Assembly (NCBI RefSeq): GCF_004135385.1
Contig: NZ_CP035493.1
Coordinates: forward strand, 3,167,440 to 3,231,439
Reading direction: 5' to 3'
Origin: Xylanimonas protaetiae
GTDB lineage: Bacteria; Actinomycetota; Actinomycetes; Actinomycetales; Cellulomonadaceae
Length of the DNA: 64,000 nucleotides
Shown here: positions 1 to 8,695 of the stretch, piece after piece
Position numbering within the stretch: position 1 is the first letter of the stretch
How the letters are laid out: each line of letters starts with the position of its first letter
Position numbers and translations under genes: made by a program
The notes under the pieces: generated by a model
Database searches by the model: none
Told to the model about the DNA's origin: nothing
The model's input: only the letters and a program-made list of their open reading frames with translations

Positions 1-170
1 GCCGCCTGGAGCACGAGCGAGAGCTGGTCGCGCACCACCGGCTGGCCCACGAACTCGTCCAGCCGCTTGGGGCGCAGCGCGGCCTCGGCGGCCCGCTCGA
101 CGTCGTCGGCCGACGCCGTGACGATGCGCTCGCTCGTGAACTGCGGCTCCTCGTAGCGGCCCTCAGCCAC
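1..170 (-). CDS. ruvB: Holliday junction branch-migration ATPase RuvB (N-terminal fragment)
   Basis: This is the first 56 or so residues of RuvB, the hexameric AAA+ motor that drives branch migration with RuvA; the rest lies beyond the left edge. The visible reading frame starts at a GTG and contains the family signature around [12 protein letters not shown], which precedes the Walker A region. The start overlaps the stop of ruvA by 8 bases, which fits translational coupling in a ruvC-ruvA-ruvB operon. Identification rests on the short motif plus gene order, and both agree. Confidence 0.93.
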   Translation of the reverse strand, partial: MAEGRYEEPQFTSERIVTASADDVERAAEAALRPKRLDEFVGQPVVRDQLSLVLQA

Positions 171-780
171 GGCGGCCGCCCAGCATGCGCAGCGTCGCGC
201 GCAGCGTCGCGGCGACGTCGGCCTCCGCGACCGTCTCAGTGCCGGCGTCGGTCAGCACGCGCCCGACGGCGTCGTCCGCGACCTTGACCGGGTACCCCAG
301 GCCGACGAGCGCCTCGACGACCTTCTCGCGCTGGTCCCCGCGCGTCGCCGGGGCGGCCGCGGCCTGCCCGTCGCCGTGCGGGGCGCCGAGCTTGCCGCCC
401 AGCTCCAGCAGGATGCGCTGCGCCACCTTGGGCCCGATGCCCGGGACGCGGGTGAGCGCCTTGACGTCCTGCGTGTGCACCGCGAGGCGGACGGCGTCGG
501 GCGTGTGCACGGCCAGCACGGCGAGCGCGATGCGCGGGCCCACGCCGGAGACCGACTGCGCCGTCTCGAACAGGTCGCGCTCGTCGTCGTCGGCGAACCC
601 GTACAGGGTCATGGACTCCTCGCGGACCACCATCGTGGTGAAGACCATCGCCGCCTCGCCGTGGCGCAGCCGCGCCAGCGTGCCGGGCGTGGCGTGGACC
701 AGGTACCCGACGCCGCCGACGTTGATGACGGCCCTGTCGAGCGAGACGTGCTCCACGATCCCGGTCAGCGACGCGATCAC
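163..780 (-). CDS. ruvA: Holliday junction DNA helicase RuvA
   Basis: RuvA binds four-way junctions as a tetramer and loads RuvB. The 205-residue product has the family length, starts with the OB-fold strand [11 protein letters not shown], and carries two helix-hairpin-helix motifs ([13 protein letters not shown] and [12 protein letters not shown]) followed by a flexible linker and the C-terminal RuvB-contact domain. A longer open frame extends upstream, but the GTG at 780 gives the canonical N-terminus, so the extension was discarded. The gene lies 157 bases after ruvC and overlaps ruvB. Confidence 0.95.
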   Translation of the reverse strand: MIASLTGIVEHVSLDRAVINVGGVGYLVHATPGTLARLRHGEAAMVFTTMVVREESMTLYGFADDDERDLFETAQSVSGVGPRIALAVLAVHTPDAVRLAVHTQDVKALTRVPGIGPKVAQRILLELGGKLGAPHGDGQAAAAPATRGDQREKVVEALVGLGYPVKVADDAVGRVLTDAGTETVAEADVAATLRATLRMLGGRRG

Positions 781-937
781 CCGGACTCCTTCCGATCGAG
801 CTGTGTGGGTCGAACCCTGCGGGTCGAACACCCGTACGACGGGGCCCAACCTACCAACCGGGACCGACAGAACCCGGCGTGACACGGCGGGGCGCAGACC
901 CGGGTCCGCGACCTCGCGCCGGACGAGGGGGCACGGG

Positions 938-1513
938 TCAGCGGGGGCGGCGCGGGGGCGTGCGGCGGGCCGCGAGCTCGGCCGCGGCCCAGGCGCGCTG
1001 GGCGGGCGTGAGCTCGTTGCGCTCCCCGCCCTGCAGGGCGCCCGACGGACGCCACAGGTGCGTGATCGCGAGCGCGAGCGCGTCGGCGGCGTCGGCGGGC
1101 CGCGGGGGCTCGGCGAGCCGCAGCAGGCTCTGGACCATGCGCTGCACCTGCTCCTTGCCGGCACGGCCGGAGCCGGTCACGGCCGCCTTGACCTCCGACG
1201 GCGTGTGCAGCGCCACGGGGACCCCGCGGCGGGCCGCCGCGACCATCGCCAGGCCCGCGACCTGCGCGGTGCCCATGACCGTGCCCACGTTGTGCTGCGC
1301 GAACACGCGCTCGACGGCGACGACGTCGGGGACGTGCGCGTCGAGCCACTCGTCGAGCTCGCGCGCGACGGTCAGGAGGCGCAGGTCGACGCTCACGGCG
1401 GGGTCCGAGCGGATGACGCCGACGGCGACGAGCTGCGCGCGGCGGCCCGGCAGGGAGTCGACGACGCCGACGCCGCACCGGGTCAGGCCAGGGTCGACTC
1501 CGAGGACGCGCAC
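938..1513 (-). CDS. ruvC: Crossover junction endodeoxyribonuclease RuvC
   Basis: RuvC is the resolvase that nicks Holliday junctions symmetrically. The 191-residue sequence begins [14 protein letters not shown] with the first catalytic aspartate at position 7, has VAVERVF with the catalytic glutamate near 69, and ends the core with [12 protein letters not shown] carrying the remaining acidic residues. The length is slightly above the usual 170-180 because of a basic tail. It is placed between yebC and ruvA, the usual actinobacterial order. Confidence 0.96.
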   Translation of the reverse strand: MRVLGVDPGLTRCGVGVVDSLPGRRAQLVAVGVIRSDPAVSVDLRLLTVARELDEWLDAHVPDVVAVERVFAQHNVGTVMGTAQVAGLAMVAAARRGVPVALHTPSEVKAAVTGSGRAGKEQVQRMVQSLLRLAEPPRPADAADALALAITHLWRPSGALQGGERNELTPAQRAWAAAELAARRTPPRRPR

Positions 1514-1594
1514 GACGTCACCCTACGTACGACGACGGCCGAGCCCGCCGTGGCCACGCGCACGTGGCCCGAAGGGCTCGGCCGCCGGTCCGGG

Positions 1595-2362
1595 TCAGTC
1601 TTCCTCGAGCTCCGCCATGACCTCGTCGGAGGCGTCAAAGTTCGCGTAGACGTTCTGGACGTCGTCGAGGTCCTCGAGCGCGTCGATGAGGCGCATGATC
1701 TTGCGGGCGCCCTCGACGTCGACGGGGATGAGGAGGTTCTGGTCCGGGTGGAAGATGACGTCGGCCGAGTCGTAGTCGATGCCGGCGTCGACGATGGCCG
1801 TGCGGACGGCGTGCAGGTCGGTCGCCTCGCACAGCACCTCGATGGTGTCGCCCTCGTCCGTGACCTCCTCGGCCCCGGCCTCGAGCGCCGCCATCATGAC
1901 CTCGTCCTCGCCGACGCCGTCGGACTTCGGGACGACGATCAGGCCCTTGCGGGCGAACAGGCGCTGGACGGAGCCGATGTCGTCCGCGACCTTGCCGCCG
2001 TTGCGCGTGAACGCCTGGCGGACCTCGGCGACGGCACGGTTGACGTTGTCGGTGAGGCACTCGACGAGCACCGCGATGCCGCCGACGCCGATGCCGCCGT
2101 AGAACTTCTCGATGTAGTTGACGGCGTCCGCGCCGACGCCCGAGCCGCGCTTGACGGCGCGGTCGATGTTCTCCTTGGGGACCGACGTCTTCTTGGCCTT
2201 CTGGATGGCGTCGAAGAGGGTGGGGTTGCCGGCCGGGTCACCGCCGCCGACGCGGGCTGCGACCTCGATGTTCTTGATGAGCTTCGCCCACAGCTTGCTG
2301 CGCTTCGCGTCGATCGCAGCCTTCTTGTGCTTGGTCGTCGCCCACTTGGAGTGACCGGACAT
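1595..2362 (-). CDS. YebC/PmpR family translational/transcriptional regulator
   Basis: The 255-residue product is a full-length YebC/PmpR/TACO1-family protein, beginning [14 protein letters not shown] with the family signature. Members are associated with ribosomes stalling on proline runs or act as DNA-binding regulators; which role applies cannot be read from sequence. The gene sits 81 bases before ruvC and 21 bases after pdxT, the conserved neighbourhood in actinobacteria. A clear purine-rich ribosome site (GAAGGAGAAAAC in the transcript) precedes the ATG. Confidence 0.95.
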   Translation of the reverse strand: MSGHSKWATTKHKKAAIDAKRSKLWAKLIKNIEVAARVGGGDPAGNPTLFDAIQKAKKTSVPKENIDRAVKRGSGVGADAVNYIEKFYGGIGVGGIAVLVECLTDNVNRAVAEVRQAFTRNGGKVADDIGSVQRLFARKGLIVVPKSDGVGEDEVMMAALEAGAEEVTDEGDTIEVLCEATDLHAVRTAIVDAGIDYDSADVIFHPDQNLLIPVDVEGARKIMRLIDALEDLDDVQNVYANFDASDEVMAELEED

Positions 2363-2383
2363 ACGGGTTTTCTCCTTCTTCGC

Positions 2384-3040
2384 CTACAACTCGTGCGGAC
2401 CGCTGTGTCGAACAAGGCTGACGAACAGCGCGTGCACGCGCGCGTCACCCGTGATCTCCGGGTGGAACGAGGTCGCCAGCAGCCGCCCTTGACGTGCTGC
2501 GACGATCTTACCGGCGCCGACCGCCACGGGGCTCCCGTCCGTCGCGTGCGACGGGATGCGCGCCAGGATCTCGACCTCCGGCCCTGCCTCCTCGATCCAC
2601 GGGGCCCGGATGAACACCGTGCGGACCGGCTCCCCGCCGGGCGCGTCGGAGATCCCGGCGACGTCGAGGTCCGCCTCGAACGAGTCCACCTGCCGGCCGA
2701 ACGCGTTGCGGCGGACGGTCACGTCCATGCCGCCGATGGTCCGCTGGCCCTCGATGCCCGCCTCGATCCGGTCGGCGAGCAGGATCATGCCCGCGCACGA
2801 GCCGTAGACCGGCAGGCCGTCCTTCACGGCGGCGCGGAGCGGCTCGTCGAGCTCGAAGATCCGCAGCAGCTTGTCGATCGTCGTCGACTCGCCGCCGGGG
2901 AGCACGAGGCCGTCGACCGACTCGAGCTCGCTGCGGCGGCGGACGGTGGTCGCGCGGGCGCCCGCCTGCTCCAGCGCGTGGACGTGCTCGCGGACGTCGC
3001 CCTGGAGGGCGAGGACGCCGATGGTGGGGGTGGTGGTCAC
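2384..3040 (-). CDS. pdxT: Pyridoxal 5'-phosphate synthase glutaminase subunit PdxT
   Basis: PdxT hydrolyses glutamine and channels ammonia to PdxS in the ribose-5-phosphate-dependent PLP pathway. The 218-residue class I glutaminase has the nucleophile motif GSCAGMIL, the PGGESTT oxyanion loop and the SFHPEITGD histidine-glutamate pair. A longer frame exists upstream, but the GTG at 3040 yields the canonical IGVLALQGD start, so I chose it. It is separated from pdxS only by a Nudix gene, consistent with one operon. Confidence 0.94.
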   Translation of the reverse strand: MTTTPTIGVLALQGDVREHVHALEQAGARATTVRRRSELESVDGLVLPGGESTTIDKLLRIFELDEPLRAAVKDGLPVYGSCAGMILLADRIEAGIEGQRTIGGMDVTVRRNAFGRQVDSFEADLDVAGISDAPGGEPVRTVFIRAPWIEEAGPEVEILARIPSHATDGSPVAVGAGKIVAARQGRLLATSFHPEITGDARVHALFVSLVRHSGPHEL

Positions 3041-3104
3041 GGCCGTGAGTGTAGATCGCGACGCGCCGAACGCCGGAGCCGCCCGGCGTCGCACCGCGCG
3101 CACG

Positions 3105-3662
3105 TCAGTCGTCGTGCTCCTCGCCGAGGTGGAGCACGGTCCCGTCCCAGCCCGCGGCGAGCCGTTCGACGACGTCGGGCAGCGCGACCGGGAAGACCTC
3201 CAGCGGCTGGGCGCGGAGCTCGGCCGGCGTCAGCCAGGCCATGCCGTCGAGGACGGACCGCTCGAGGTCGGTCCAGCCGGCGTCGTCGGGCTCGGTGCCC
3301 GCGGGGATGCGGGCGAGGAAGAAGACCTCGTCCTGGCGGCACGTCTCGGCGAAGAAGTGGAAGTAGCCGGCCCGCGTCATCACGGGCCCGGTCAGGTCGT
3401 CGGAGCCGAGCACCAGGCCGGTCTCCTCGCGCAGCTCGCGCAGCGCCGCCTCGACGTCGGACTCCCCCGGGTCGATCCCGCCGCCCACGGTGAACCACCA
3501 GGAGCGTTCCGGCTGGTCCGCGTCGTGACCGCGCACCAGCAGCGCGCGGCCGGCGTCGTCCAGGACGACGACGCGGGCCGCGCGACGGTGCCGCAGGCCG
3601 TCCTCGCCCAGCACCCAGTCGGGGCCGAGCGAGGACGCACCCGTGTCCGGCGAGAAGGTCAC
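3105..3662 (-). CDS. Nudix hydrolase
   Basis: The 185-residue protein contains a full Nudix box ([17 protein letters not shown] followed by REETGL), with the metal-binding glutamates intact, so it should hydrolyse a nucleoside diphosphate linked to another group. The substrate cannot be inferred. Its GTG start overlaps the TGA of pdxS by 4 bases (GTGA), showing coupling with the PLP synthase genes. A Nudix gene next to pdxST is frequent in actinobacteria, which hints at a housekeeping clean-up role, but this is inference. Confidence 0.9.
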   Translation of the reverse strand: MTFSPDTGASSLGPDWVLGEDGLRHRRAARVVVLDDAGRALLVRGHDADQPERSWWFTVGGGIDPGESDVEAALRELREETGLVLGSDDLTGPVMTRAGYFHFFAETCRQDEVFFLARIPAGTEPDDAGWTDLERSVLDGMAWLTPAELRAQPLEVFPVALPDVVERLAAGWDGTVLHLGEEHDD

Positions 3663-4579
3663 CAGCCGCGCTCGGCCAGACGCACGGGCGCGGGCTCCGC
3701 CTCGACGTTGATGCCGACCATGGCCTCGCCCAGGCCGCGCGAGACCTTGGCGACGACGTCGGGGTCGTCGAAGAACGTCGTCGCCTGGACGATCGCCTTC
3801 GCACGCGCGACCGGGTCGCCCGACTTGAAGATGCCCGAGCCGACGAACACGCCCTCGGCGCCGAGCTGCATCATCATGGCGGCGTCGGCCGGGGTGGCGA
3901 TGCCGCCCGCGGTGAACAGCACGACGGGCAGCTTGCCCGTCTTCGCGACCTCGACGACGAGCTCGTACGGGGCCTGGAGCTCCTTGGCGGCGACGAACAG
4001 CTCGTCCTCCGGCAGCGAGGTCAGGCGGCGGATCTCCTGGCGGATCTGGCGCATGTGCGTCGTCGCGTTGGAGACGTCGCCCGTGCCGGCCTCGCCCTTC
4101 GAGCGGATCATGGCCGCGCCCTCGGTGATGCGGCGCAGGGCCTCGCCGAGGTTGGTGGCACCGCACACGAAGGGGGCGGTGAAGGCCCACTTGTCGATGT
4201 GGTTGGCGTAGTCCGCGGGGGTGAGCACCTCGGACTCGTCGATGTAGTCGACACCGAGCGCCTGGAGCACCTGCGCCTCGACGAAGTGGCCGATGCGGGC
4301 CTTCGCCATGACGGGGATCGAGACGGCCTCGATGATGCCGTCGATCATGTCCGGGTCGCTCATGCGGGCGACGCCGCCCTGGGCGCGGATGTCGGCCGGC
4401 ACGCGCTCGAGCGCCATGACGGCCACGGCGCCGGCGTCCTCGGCGATCTTGGCCTGCTCCGGGGTGACGACGTCCATGATGACGCCGCCCTTGAGCATCT
4501 CGGCCATGCCGCGCTTGACGCGCGCCGTGCCGACCTCGCCGGCCGAGGCCGCGGTGGTGGTGGGGTTCTCGTTGGTCAC
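3659..4579 (-). CDS. pdxS: Pyridoxal 5'-phosphate synthase lyase subunit PdxS
   Basis: PdxS condenses ribose 5-phosphate, glyceraldehyde 3-phosphate and ammonia into PLP as a dodecamer. The 306-residue TIM barrel has [28 protein letters not shown]-like segment ([12 protein letters not shown]) with the Schiff-base lysine, and the [13 protein letters not shown] phosphate-binding region. Length and sequence are typical. It is the first of a pdxS-Nudix-pdxT run and begins 10 bases after the stop of the upstream small membrane protein gene. Confidence 0.97.
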   Translation of the reverse strand: MTNENPTTTAASAGEVGTARVKRGMAEMLKGGVIMDVVTPEQAKIAEDAGAVAVMALERVPADIRAQGGVARMSDPDMIDGIIEAVSIPVMAKARIGHFVEAQVLQALGVDYIDESEVLTPADYANHIDKWAFTAPFVCGATNLGEALRRITEGAAMIRSKGEAGTGDVSNATTHMRQIRQEIRRLTSLPEDELFVAAKELQAPYELVVEVAKTGKLPVVLFTAGGIATPADAAMMMQLGAEGVFVGSGIFKSGDPVARAKAIVQATTFFDDPDVVAKVSRGLGEAMVGINVEAEPAPVRLAERGW

Positions 4580-4588
4580 CCCGCCATC

Positions 4589-5185
4589 CTACGGCGCGGG
4601 CGAGGTCCCCAGACCGGACGGCATCTGGTCGTCCAGCTCCACGGTCCGGGGCCACGGGGCGCGCCCGGCCAGGTGGAGCAGGCGCACGTACCAGTGCCGG
4701 CGCGCGCGTTGTGCCTGCGCCACGGCCTCGTTGTGGAAGCGGCGCGCGAGCTGCGCGCGGTACCAGGCGGCGGCCAGGTTCGCGACGAGCGCGGTCCCCG
4801 GCTCCTGCGCCCGCAGGAGCGCGACGTCGGCCGCGTCGTCGAGCGCCTCGCGCAGCGTCGCCGACAGGCCGCTCTCGAGCCGTTCGCGGTCGTCGCCCAG
4901 GCCGGCCATAGCCAGCGCCTGCCCCGGCTCGGTGACCGGCCCGTCCTCGTCGACGACGGCGTAGGCCGCGTCCGCGACGATGACGCTCGACGCCGGGTCC
5001 AGCAGGCCCGACGCCGCCAGGTCGGTCGCCGCGCTCGCGCGGCGCACGAGCTGGGAGTCGAGCGCGATGCGCGACGCCGACACCTTGCGGTGCAGCCGGT
5101 CCACGCGCGACGCCGAGATCCACGACAGCCACCCGAGCACGCCGACCGCCACCACGACGAGCAGCGTGATCTCCGACCAGCTCAT
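4589..5185 (-). CDS. Small membrane-anchored protein, LemA-like
   Basis: The 198-residue product has one N-terminal transmembrane helix (about residues 5-25, LLVVVAVGVLGWLSW) and then a largely helical cytoplasmic or extracytoplasmic domain rich in alanine and arginine. The stretch after the helix, with RVDRLHRKVSASRIALDSQL, resembles the LemA family start, but I would not claim more than resemblance. Its ATG overlaps the stop of pimA by 4 bases, so it is co-translated with the phosphatidylinositol mannoside genes. Function unknown. Confidence 0.75.
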   Translation of the reverse strand: MSWSEITLLVVVAVGVLGWLSWISASRVDRLHRKVSASRIALDSQLVRRASAATDLAASGLLDPASSVIVADAAYAVVDEDGPVTEPGQALAMAGLGDDRERLESGLSATLREALDDAADVALLRAQEPGTALVANLAAAWYRAQLARRFHNEAVAQAQRARRHWYVRLLHLAGRAPWPRTVELDDQMPSGLGTSPAP

Positions 5186-6441
5186 CGGTCACCTCCACGG
5201 TTCTGCGGGCGGCGCGGGGAGTCGGCGGCCGAGCGCGACGCGCCGTGCGGCCCGCCGAGCGGCCACAGGGCGCGCGCCGAGCGCAGCGCCACGTCCTCGC
5301 CCGCGGGGATCGCCTCGGCGGCCTCGACGGCCATCTCGTAGACGGCCTCCACCTGGTCGGTCACCGTCGCCCAGTCGTAGCGGCGCACCCAGGCCGACGC
5401 GTGCGAGCGCCGCGCGGCCGTGCCGGCGGGGTCGGCGAGCGCCTCGTTGACCGCCCGGGCGAGGTCGGCGGGGTCCCCGGTGCGGAACAGGGCCCCGGCG
5501 GCGCCGTCGTCGAGCACGCGGCGGAACGCGCCGAGGTCGGAGGAGACGACGCCGGCGCCGGCGCTCATCGCCTCGACGAGCACGATGCCGAAGCTCTCGC
5601 CCCCGGTCTGCGGGGCGATGTACAGGTCGACGGACGCGAGCAGGGAGGCCTTCTCCTCGTCGCTGATGCCGCCGAGGAACTCGACGGACGCGGCGTGCGC
5701 GCCGAGCGTGTCGACGGCGAGCTGGCGGCCGTCGCCGCCGCGGCCGGCGACGAGGAACCGCGCGCCGGGGTGCTGCGCGAGCACGGCCGGGATGGCACCG
5801 GCGAGCACCTGGAGCCCCTTGCGCGGCTCGTCCAGGCGGCCGAGGAACGCGATGGTGGGGGCGTCGGGCGTACCGCGCCACCGGGGGGTCGCGGCGGCGT
5901 CCGCGAACGTGTCGACGTACACCCCGTTCGGGATGACGACGGCGTCGCCGCCGACGTGGTCGACGAGCGTGCGGCGCGCGTCCTCGGACACGGCGACACG
6001 CGCGGCGATCTTCTCGAGCGACTGCCGCAGCAGCGGGTACGCCACCTGCAGGGCGCGCGAGCGCACCTGCGCGGAGTGGAACGTGGCGACGACGGGGCCC
6101 TCGGCGATCCACAGCGCGAGCATCGACAGCGACGGCGTCATGGGCTCGTGCAGGTGCAGCACGTCGAACTCGCCGGCCTCGATCCAGCGTCGCACGCGCG
6201 CGGCGGCGCGAGGCCCGAAGGCGAGGCGGGCGACCGACCCGTTGTAGCGCACGGCGACGGCGCTGCCGGCGGGCACGACGACGTCGGGCACGTCGGCGTC
6301 CTCGTCGGCGGGGGCGAGGACCGAGACGTGGTGGCCGCGCGCGATGAGCGCCTCGGCCAGGTCACGGATGTGGAACTGCACGCCGCCCGGGGCGTCGAAG
6401 CTGTACGGGCAGACGATGCCGACGCGCAGCGGGCGCCTCAC
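5182..6441 (-). CDS. pimA: Phosphatidylinositol mannosyltransferase PimA-like (GT4)
   Basis: The protein of 419 residues is a family 4 glycosyltransferase starting VRRPLRVGIVCPYSFDAPGG, the signature of PimA, which adds the first mannose to phosphatidyl-myo-inositol on the cytoplasmic membrane face using GDP-mannose. GGVQFHIRDLAEAL is the inositol/acceptor loop and the EX7E-type donor motif lies at GESFGIVLVEAMSAG. The GTG start overlaps the stop of the acyltransferase gene (GTGA). The downstream 45 residues are an unusually long, Pro/Arg-rich tail. Gene order pgsA-acyltransferase-pimA is the standard actinobacterial PIM operon. Confidence 0.93.
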   Translation of the reverse strand: MRRPLRVGIVCPYSFDAPGGVQFHIRDLAEALIARGHHVSVLAPADEDADVPDVVVPAGSAVAVRYNGSVARLAFGPRAAARVRRWIEAGEFDVLHLHEPMTPSLSMLALWIAEGPVVATFHSAQVRSRALQVAYPLLRQSLEKIAARVAVSEDARRTLVDHVGGDAVVIPNGVYVDTFADAAATPRWRGTPDAPTIAFLGRLDEPRKGLQVLAGAIPAVLAQHPGARFLVAGRGGDGRQLAVDTLGAHAASVEFLGGISDEEKASLLASVDLYIAPQTGGESFGIVLVEAMSAGAGVVSSDLGAFRRVLDDGAAGALFRTGDPADLARAVNEALADPAGTAARRSHASAWVRRYDWATVTDQVEAVYEMAVEAAEAIPAGEDVALRSARALWPLGGPHGASRSAADSPRRPQNRGGDR

Positions 6442-7412
6442 AGCTCGCCCGCCTCGGCCTGGGTCTTGGCGTACCGCTCGGGGTCGAGGTCCTCGACGAA
6501 GACCTTCTGGAGCATGTGCCAGTCCTCGGTGGACTCGCGCAGGAAGTGCGCCATCGCGTCGACCCAGCCCTGCGTCATGGCCGCCACCTGGGCGCGGCGC
6601 CGGTCGGGTGCCGACATGCCGGGGTCGGCCTCCGGCACGGGGACGGGGGGGTAGAACCGCAGCACGATGCCCCAGGGAGTGCGCGCGACCTTGCGGCGGG
6701 CGGCGTCGAGGCGCTCGTAGCGGATCATGAGCGGCAGCAGCGGGATCCCGGCGGCCAGCGCGAGGGCGGCGGGGCCCGCCGCGACGCGGGCGCGGTGCCC
6801 GGCCAGGTCCACCTCGACGCCCGACGCCGTCAGGTCGCGGTCGGCGAGCAGCGGGATGATCCGCCGGCCCGCCTTGCCGCCGCGCACGAGGTCGCGGAAC
6901 ACGCCCGGGTCGCCGAGGCCGAGCACGTCGATGCCGATGGAGCGGCGGAACGCGACGAACTCGTCGTAGAGGGCCTCGGGCTTGAGCTTCTCGGCGACCG
7001 TCAGCACGGGGGCGAGGTTCGGGGTCGCCCAGGCGCCGGCGAGGTCCCAGTTGCCCAGGTGGCCGAGGGCCAGCGACGCGGCCTCGCCGTCCTCGGTCAC
7101 GCCGCGCGCGTGCTCGATCCCCTCGACGCGCACGCGGGCGAGCACCTGCTCGGGGGTGACGTTCTGGAGCGTGAACGCCTCGCGGAAGTACCGCAGGTAG
7201 GAGCGCATCCCGACGCGGGACAGGCGCCGTACGGCGGCGGCGTCGAGGTCCGGGCGGACGCGCGCGTAGTTGGCCTCCAGGCGGCGCACGCCGCCGCCAC
7301 GGCGCAGCCAGACGATGTCGGCGGCGAGGGCGAACGCGCCGCGCAGGACCGGCTCGGGGACCTTGGCGGCGTGCCGCCACGCGAACGTGTACGCCTTGGC
7401 GACGTCAACCAC
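6438..7412 (-). CDS. Phosphatidylinositol mannoside acyltransferase (LpxL/HtrB-type fold)
   Basis: The 324-residue protein belongs to the lysophospholipid/lipid A acyltransferase family and matches the PatA-type enzyme that acylates mannose in phosphatidylinositol mannosides. The catalytic motif HLGNWD is present near residue 118, with a glutamate later in the sequence (FVEDLDPERYA region is C-terminal and not catalytic). It overlaps pgsA by 8 bases and pimA by 4 bases. It should act at the cytoplasmic side of the membrane with acyl-CoA as donor. Confidence 0.92.
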   Translation of the reverse strand: MVDVAKAYTFAWRHAAKVPEPVLRGAFALAADIVWLRRGGGVRRLEANYARVRPDLDAAAVRRLSRVGMRSYLRYFREAFTLQNVTPEQVLARVRVEGIEHARGVTEDGEAASLALGHLGNWDLAGAWATPNLAPVLTVAEKLKPEALYDEFVAFRRSIGIDVLGLGDPGVFRDLVRGGKAGRRIIPLLADRDLTASGVEVDLAGHRARVAAGPAALALAAGIPLLPLMIRYERLDAARRKVARTPWGIVLRFYPPVPVPEADPGMSAPDRRRAQVAAMTQGWVDAMAHFLRESTEDWHMLQKVFVEDLDPERYAKTQAEAGEL

Positions 7413-8064
7413 GGGCGGCCTCCGGCTCCTGCGACGGGCCCGGCTCCCCCGGGCGGGGGGCGAGCTGGCGGTGCACGGCGCCGATCCGCTGCCACACGGT
7501 CACGAGGCTCGCCAGGGCGAGCAGGCCGAGCACGACGACGAGCACGACGACGGGCAGCCCCAGCTGCACGAACCCGGTCGGCACCAGGGCGATGACGAGC
7601 CGGTCGGTGCGCTCCGCGATGCCGACGTGCGCGTCGGCGCCCACGGACTCGGCCCGCGCCCGGGCGTAGGGCACCACGCCCCCGAGCACGAGGCATGCGA
7701 GCGTCAGCGCGACCCCCCAGCTCCGGGTGGCGCCGTCGGTGTGGAACAGGAACCACAGGGCGATGCCGGAGAAGACCGCGCCGTCGGAGATGCGGTCGAG
7801 CGTCGAGTCGAGGAACGCGCCCCACGGGCCGGACTTGCCCGACATGCGGGCGAGCACGCCGTCGAGCGAGTCGAACAGCGCGAACACGCCGATGAGCGCC
7901 GCCCCGAGGAACAGGTGGCCGGTCGGCAGCAGGCCGAGCGCGAGCCCGGTGGCGACGATCGTGCCCGTGATGGTCACGGCGTCGGGCGTCACACCGGCGC
8001 GCATGAGGGTGCGCGCCACGGGTGTGAAGACCGCCTGCATCGTGCTGCGGAGGCGGGAGAACAT
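7405..8064 (-). CDS. pgsA: CDP-alcohol phosphatidyltransferase (phosphatidylinositol phosphate synthase)
   Basis: The 219-residue membrane enzyme has the CDP-alcohol phosphotransferase signature FDSLDGVLARMSGKSGP then GAFLDSTLDRISD, giving all four conserved aspartates for metal and CDP-lipid binding. In this context it should make phosphatidylinositol phosphate from CDP-diacylglycerol and inositol 1-phosphate, feeding PimA two genes downstream. Six hydrophobic segments are visible. A longer upstream frame was rejected in favour of the ATG at 8064, which gives the expected short N-terminus MFSRLRSTMQAVF. Confidence 0.92.
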   Translation of the reverse strand: MFSRLRSTMQAVFTPVARTLMRAGVTPDAVTITGTIVATGLALGLLPTGHLFLGAALIGVFALFDSLDGVLARMSGKSGPWGAFLDSTLDRISDGAVFSGIALWFLFHTDGATRSWGVALTLACLVLGGVVPYARARAESVGADAHVGIAERTDRLVIALVPTGFVQLGLPVVVLVVVLGLLALASLVTVWQRIGAVHRQLAPRPGEPGPSQEPEAARG

Positions 8065-8101
8065 CAGGAAGGCTCCTCGGTGGGCCGTCGCGGTCGGTCG
8101 G

Positions 8102-8665
8102 TCAGTGCTGCGGCCAGGCGGCGGCGAGCTTCGCGCGCGTGTCCGCGAGCAGCTCGGGCACCGCCTTGGTACGGCCGATGATCGGCAGGAAGTTCGCGTC
8201 GCCCTGCCAGCGCGGGACGACGTGCTGGTGCAGGTGCGCGGCGATGCCCGCACCTGCCACCTCGCCCTGGTTCATGCCCAGGTTGAACCCTTGCGGGCGC
8301 ATCACGGCCGTCATGACGCGGATCGCGGTCTGCGTCGTCCGGGCCAGCTCGTCCGTCTCGGCGTCCGTGAGGTCGACGTAGGCGGACACGTGCCGGTACG
8401 GCAGCACCATGAGGTGGCCCGGGTTGTACGGGTACAGGTTCAGGATCGTGAAGCACGTCGCCCCGCGGGAGACGACGAGGCGTCGCTCGTCGTCCGCCGG
8501 GTCGATGCCGCAGAAGGGGCACGACGACGGCCCGTCGTCCTTCGGCTTGTCCTGCCCGCCGACGTAGACCATGCGGTGCGGCGTCCAGAGCCGCTGCAGG
8601 TCGTCGCTCGGCGGGGGGAACGCCGCGGCCGGCTCGACCGCGGCGTTCCCGTCGTCGCTGCTCAC
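8102..8665 (-). CDS. HIT domain hydrolase (AP4A phosphorylase/hydrolase-like)
   Basis: The 187-residue product carries the histidine triad HLHQHVVPR near residue 140 and a CPFC zinc-type pair near residue 49, as in actinobacterial HIT proteins of the diadenosine tetraphosphate phosphorylase type. It probably cleaves a nucleotide phosphoanhydride. GTG start. The start region lies in a 17-bp tandem duplication shared with the end of thrS. It precedes pgsA in the usual order thrS-HIT-pgsA, with 37 bases between them. Confidence 0.92.
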   Translation of the reverse strand: MSSDDGNAAVEPAAAFPPPSDDLQRLWTPHRMVYVGGQDKPKDDGPSSCPFCGIDPADDERRLVVSRGATCFTILNLYPYNPGHLMVLPYRHVSAYVDLTDAETDELARTTQTAIRVMTAVMRPQGFNLGMNQGEVAGAGIAAHLHQHVVPRWQGDANFLPIIGRTKAVPELLADTRAKLAAAWPQH

Positions 8666-8695
8666 AGCGTCACACCTGTCACAGCGTCACACCTG
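8662..8695. repeat. 17-bp perfect tandem duplication at the thrS/HIT junction
   Basis: Two adjacent identical copies of TCACAGCGTCACACCTG cover the last codons and stop of thrS and the start codon of the HIT gene. Because 17 is not a multiple of three, the duplicated GTG copies are in different frames and only the one at 8665 continues into the HIT domain. Confidence 0.9.

Noticed and set aside
185-3493. Very long open frame on the plus strand across ruvA to pdxT
   Set aside because: It lies opposite well-identified genes, has biased Arg/Ser/Pro/Ala composition typical of GC-rich shadow frames, and matches no family.
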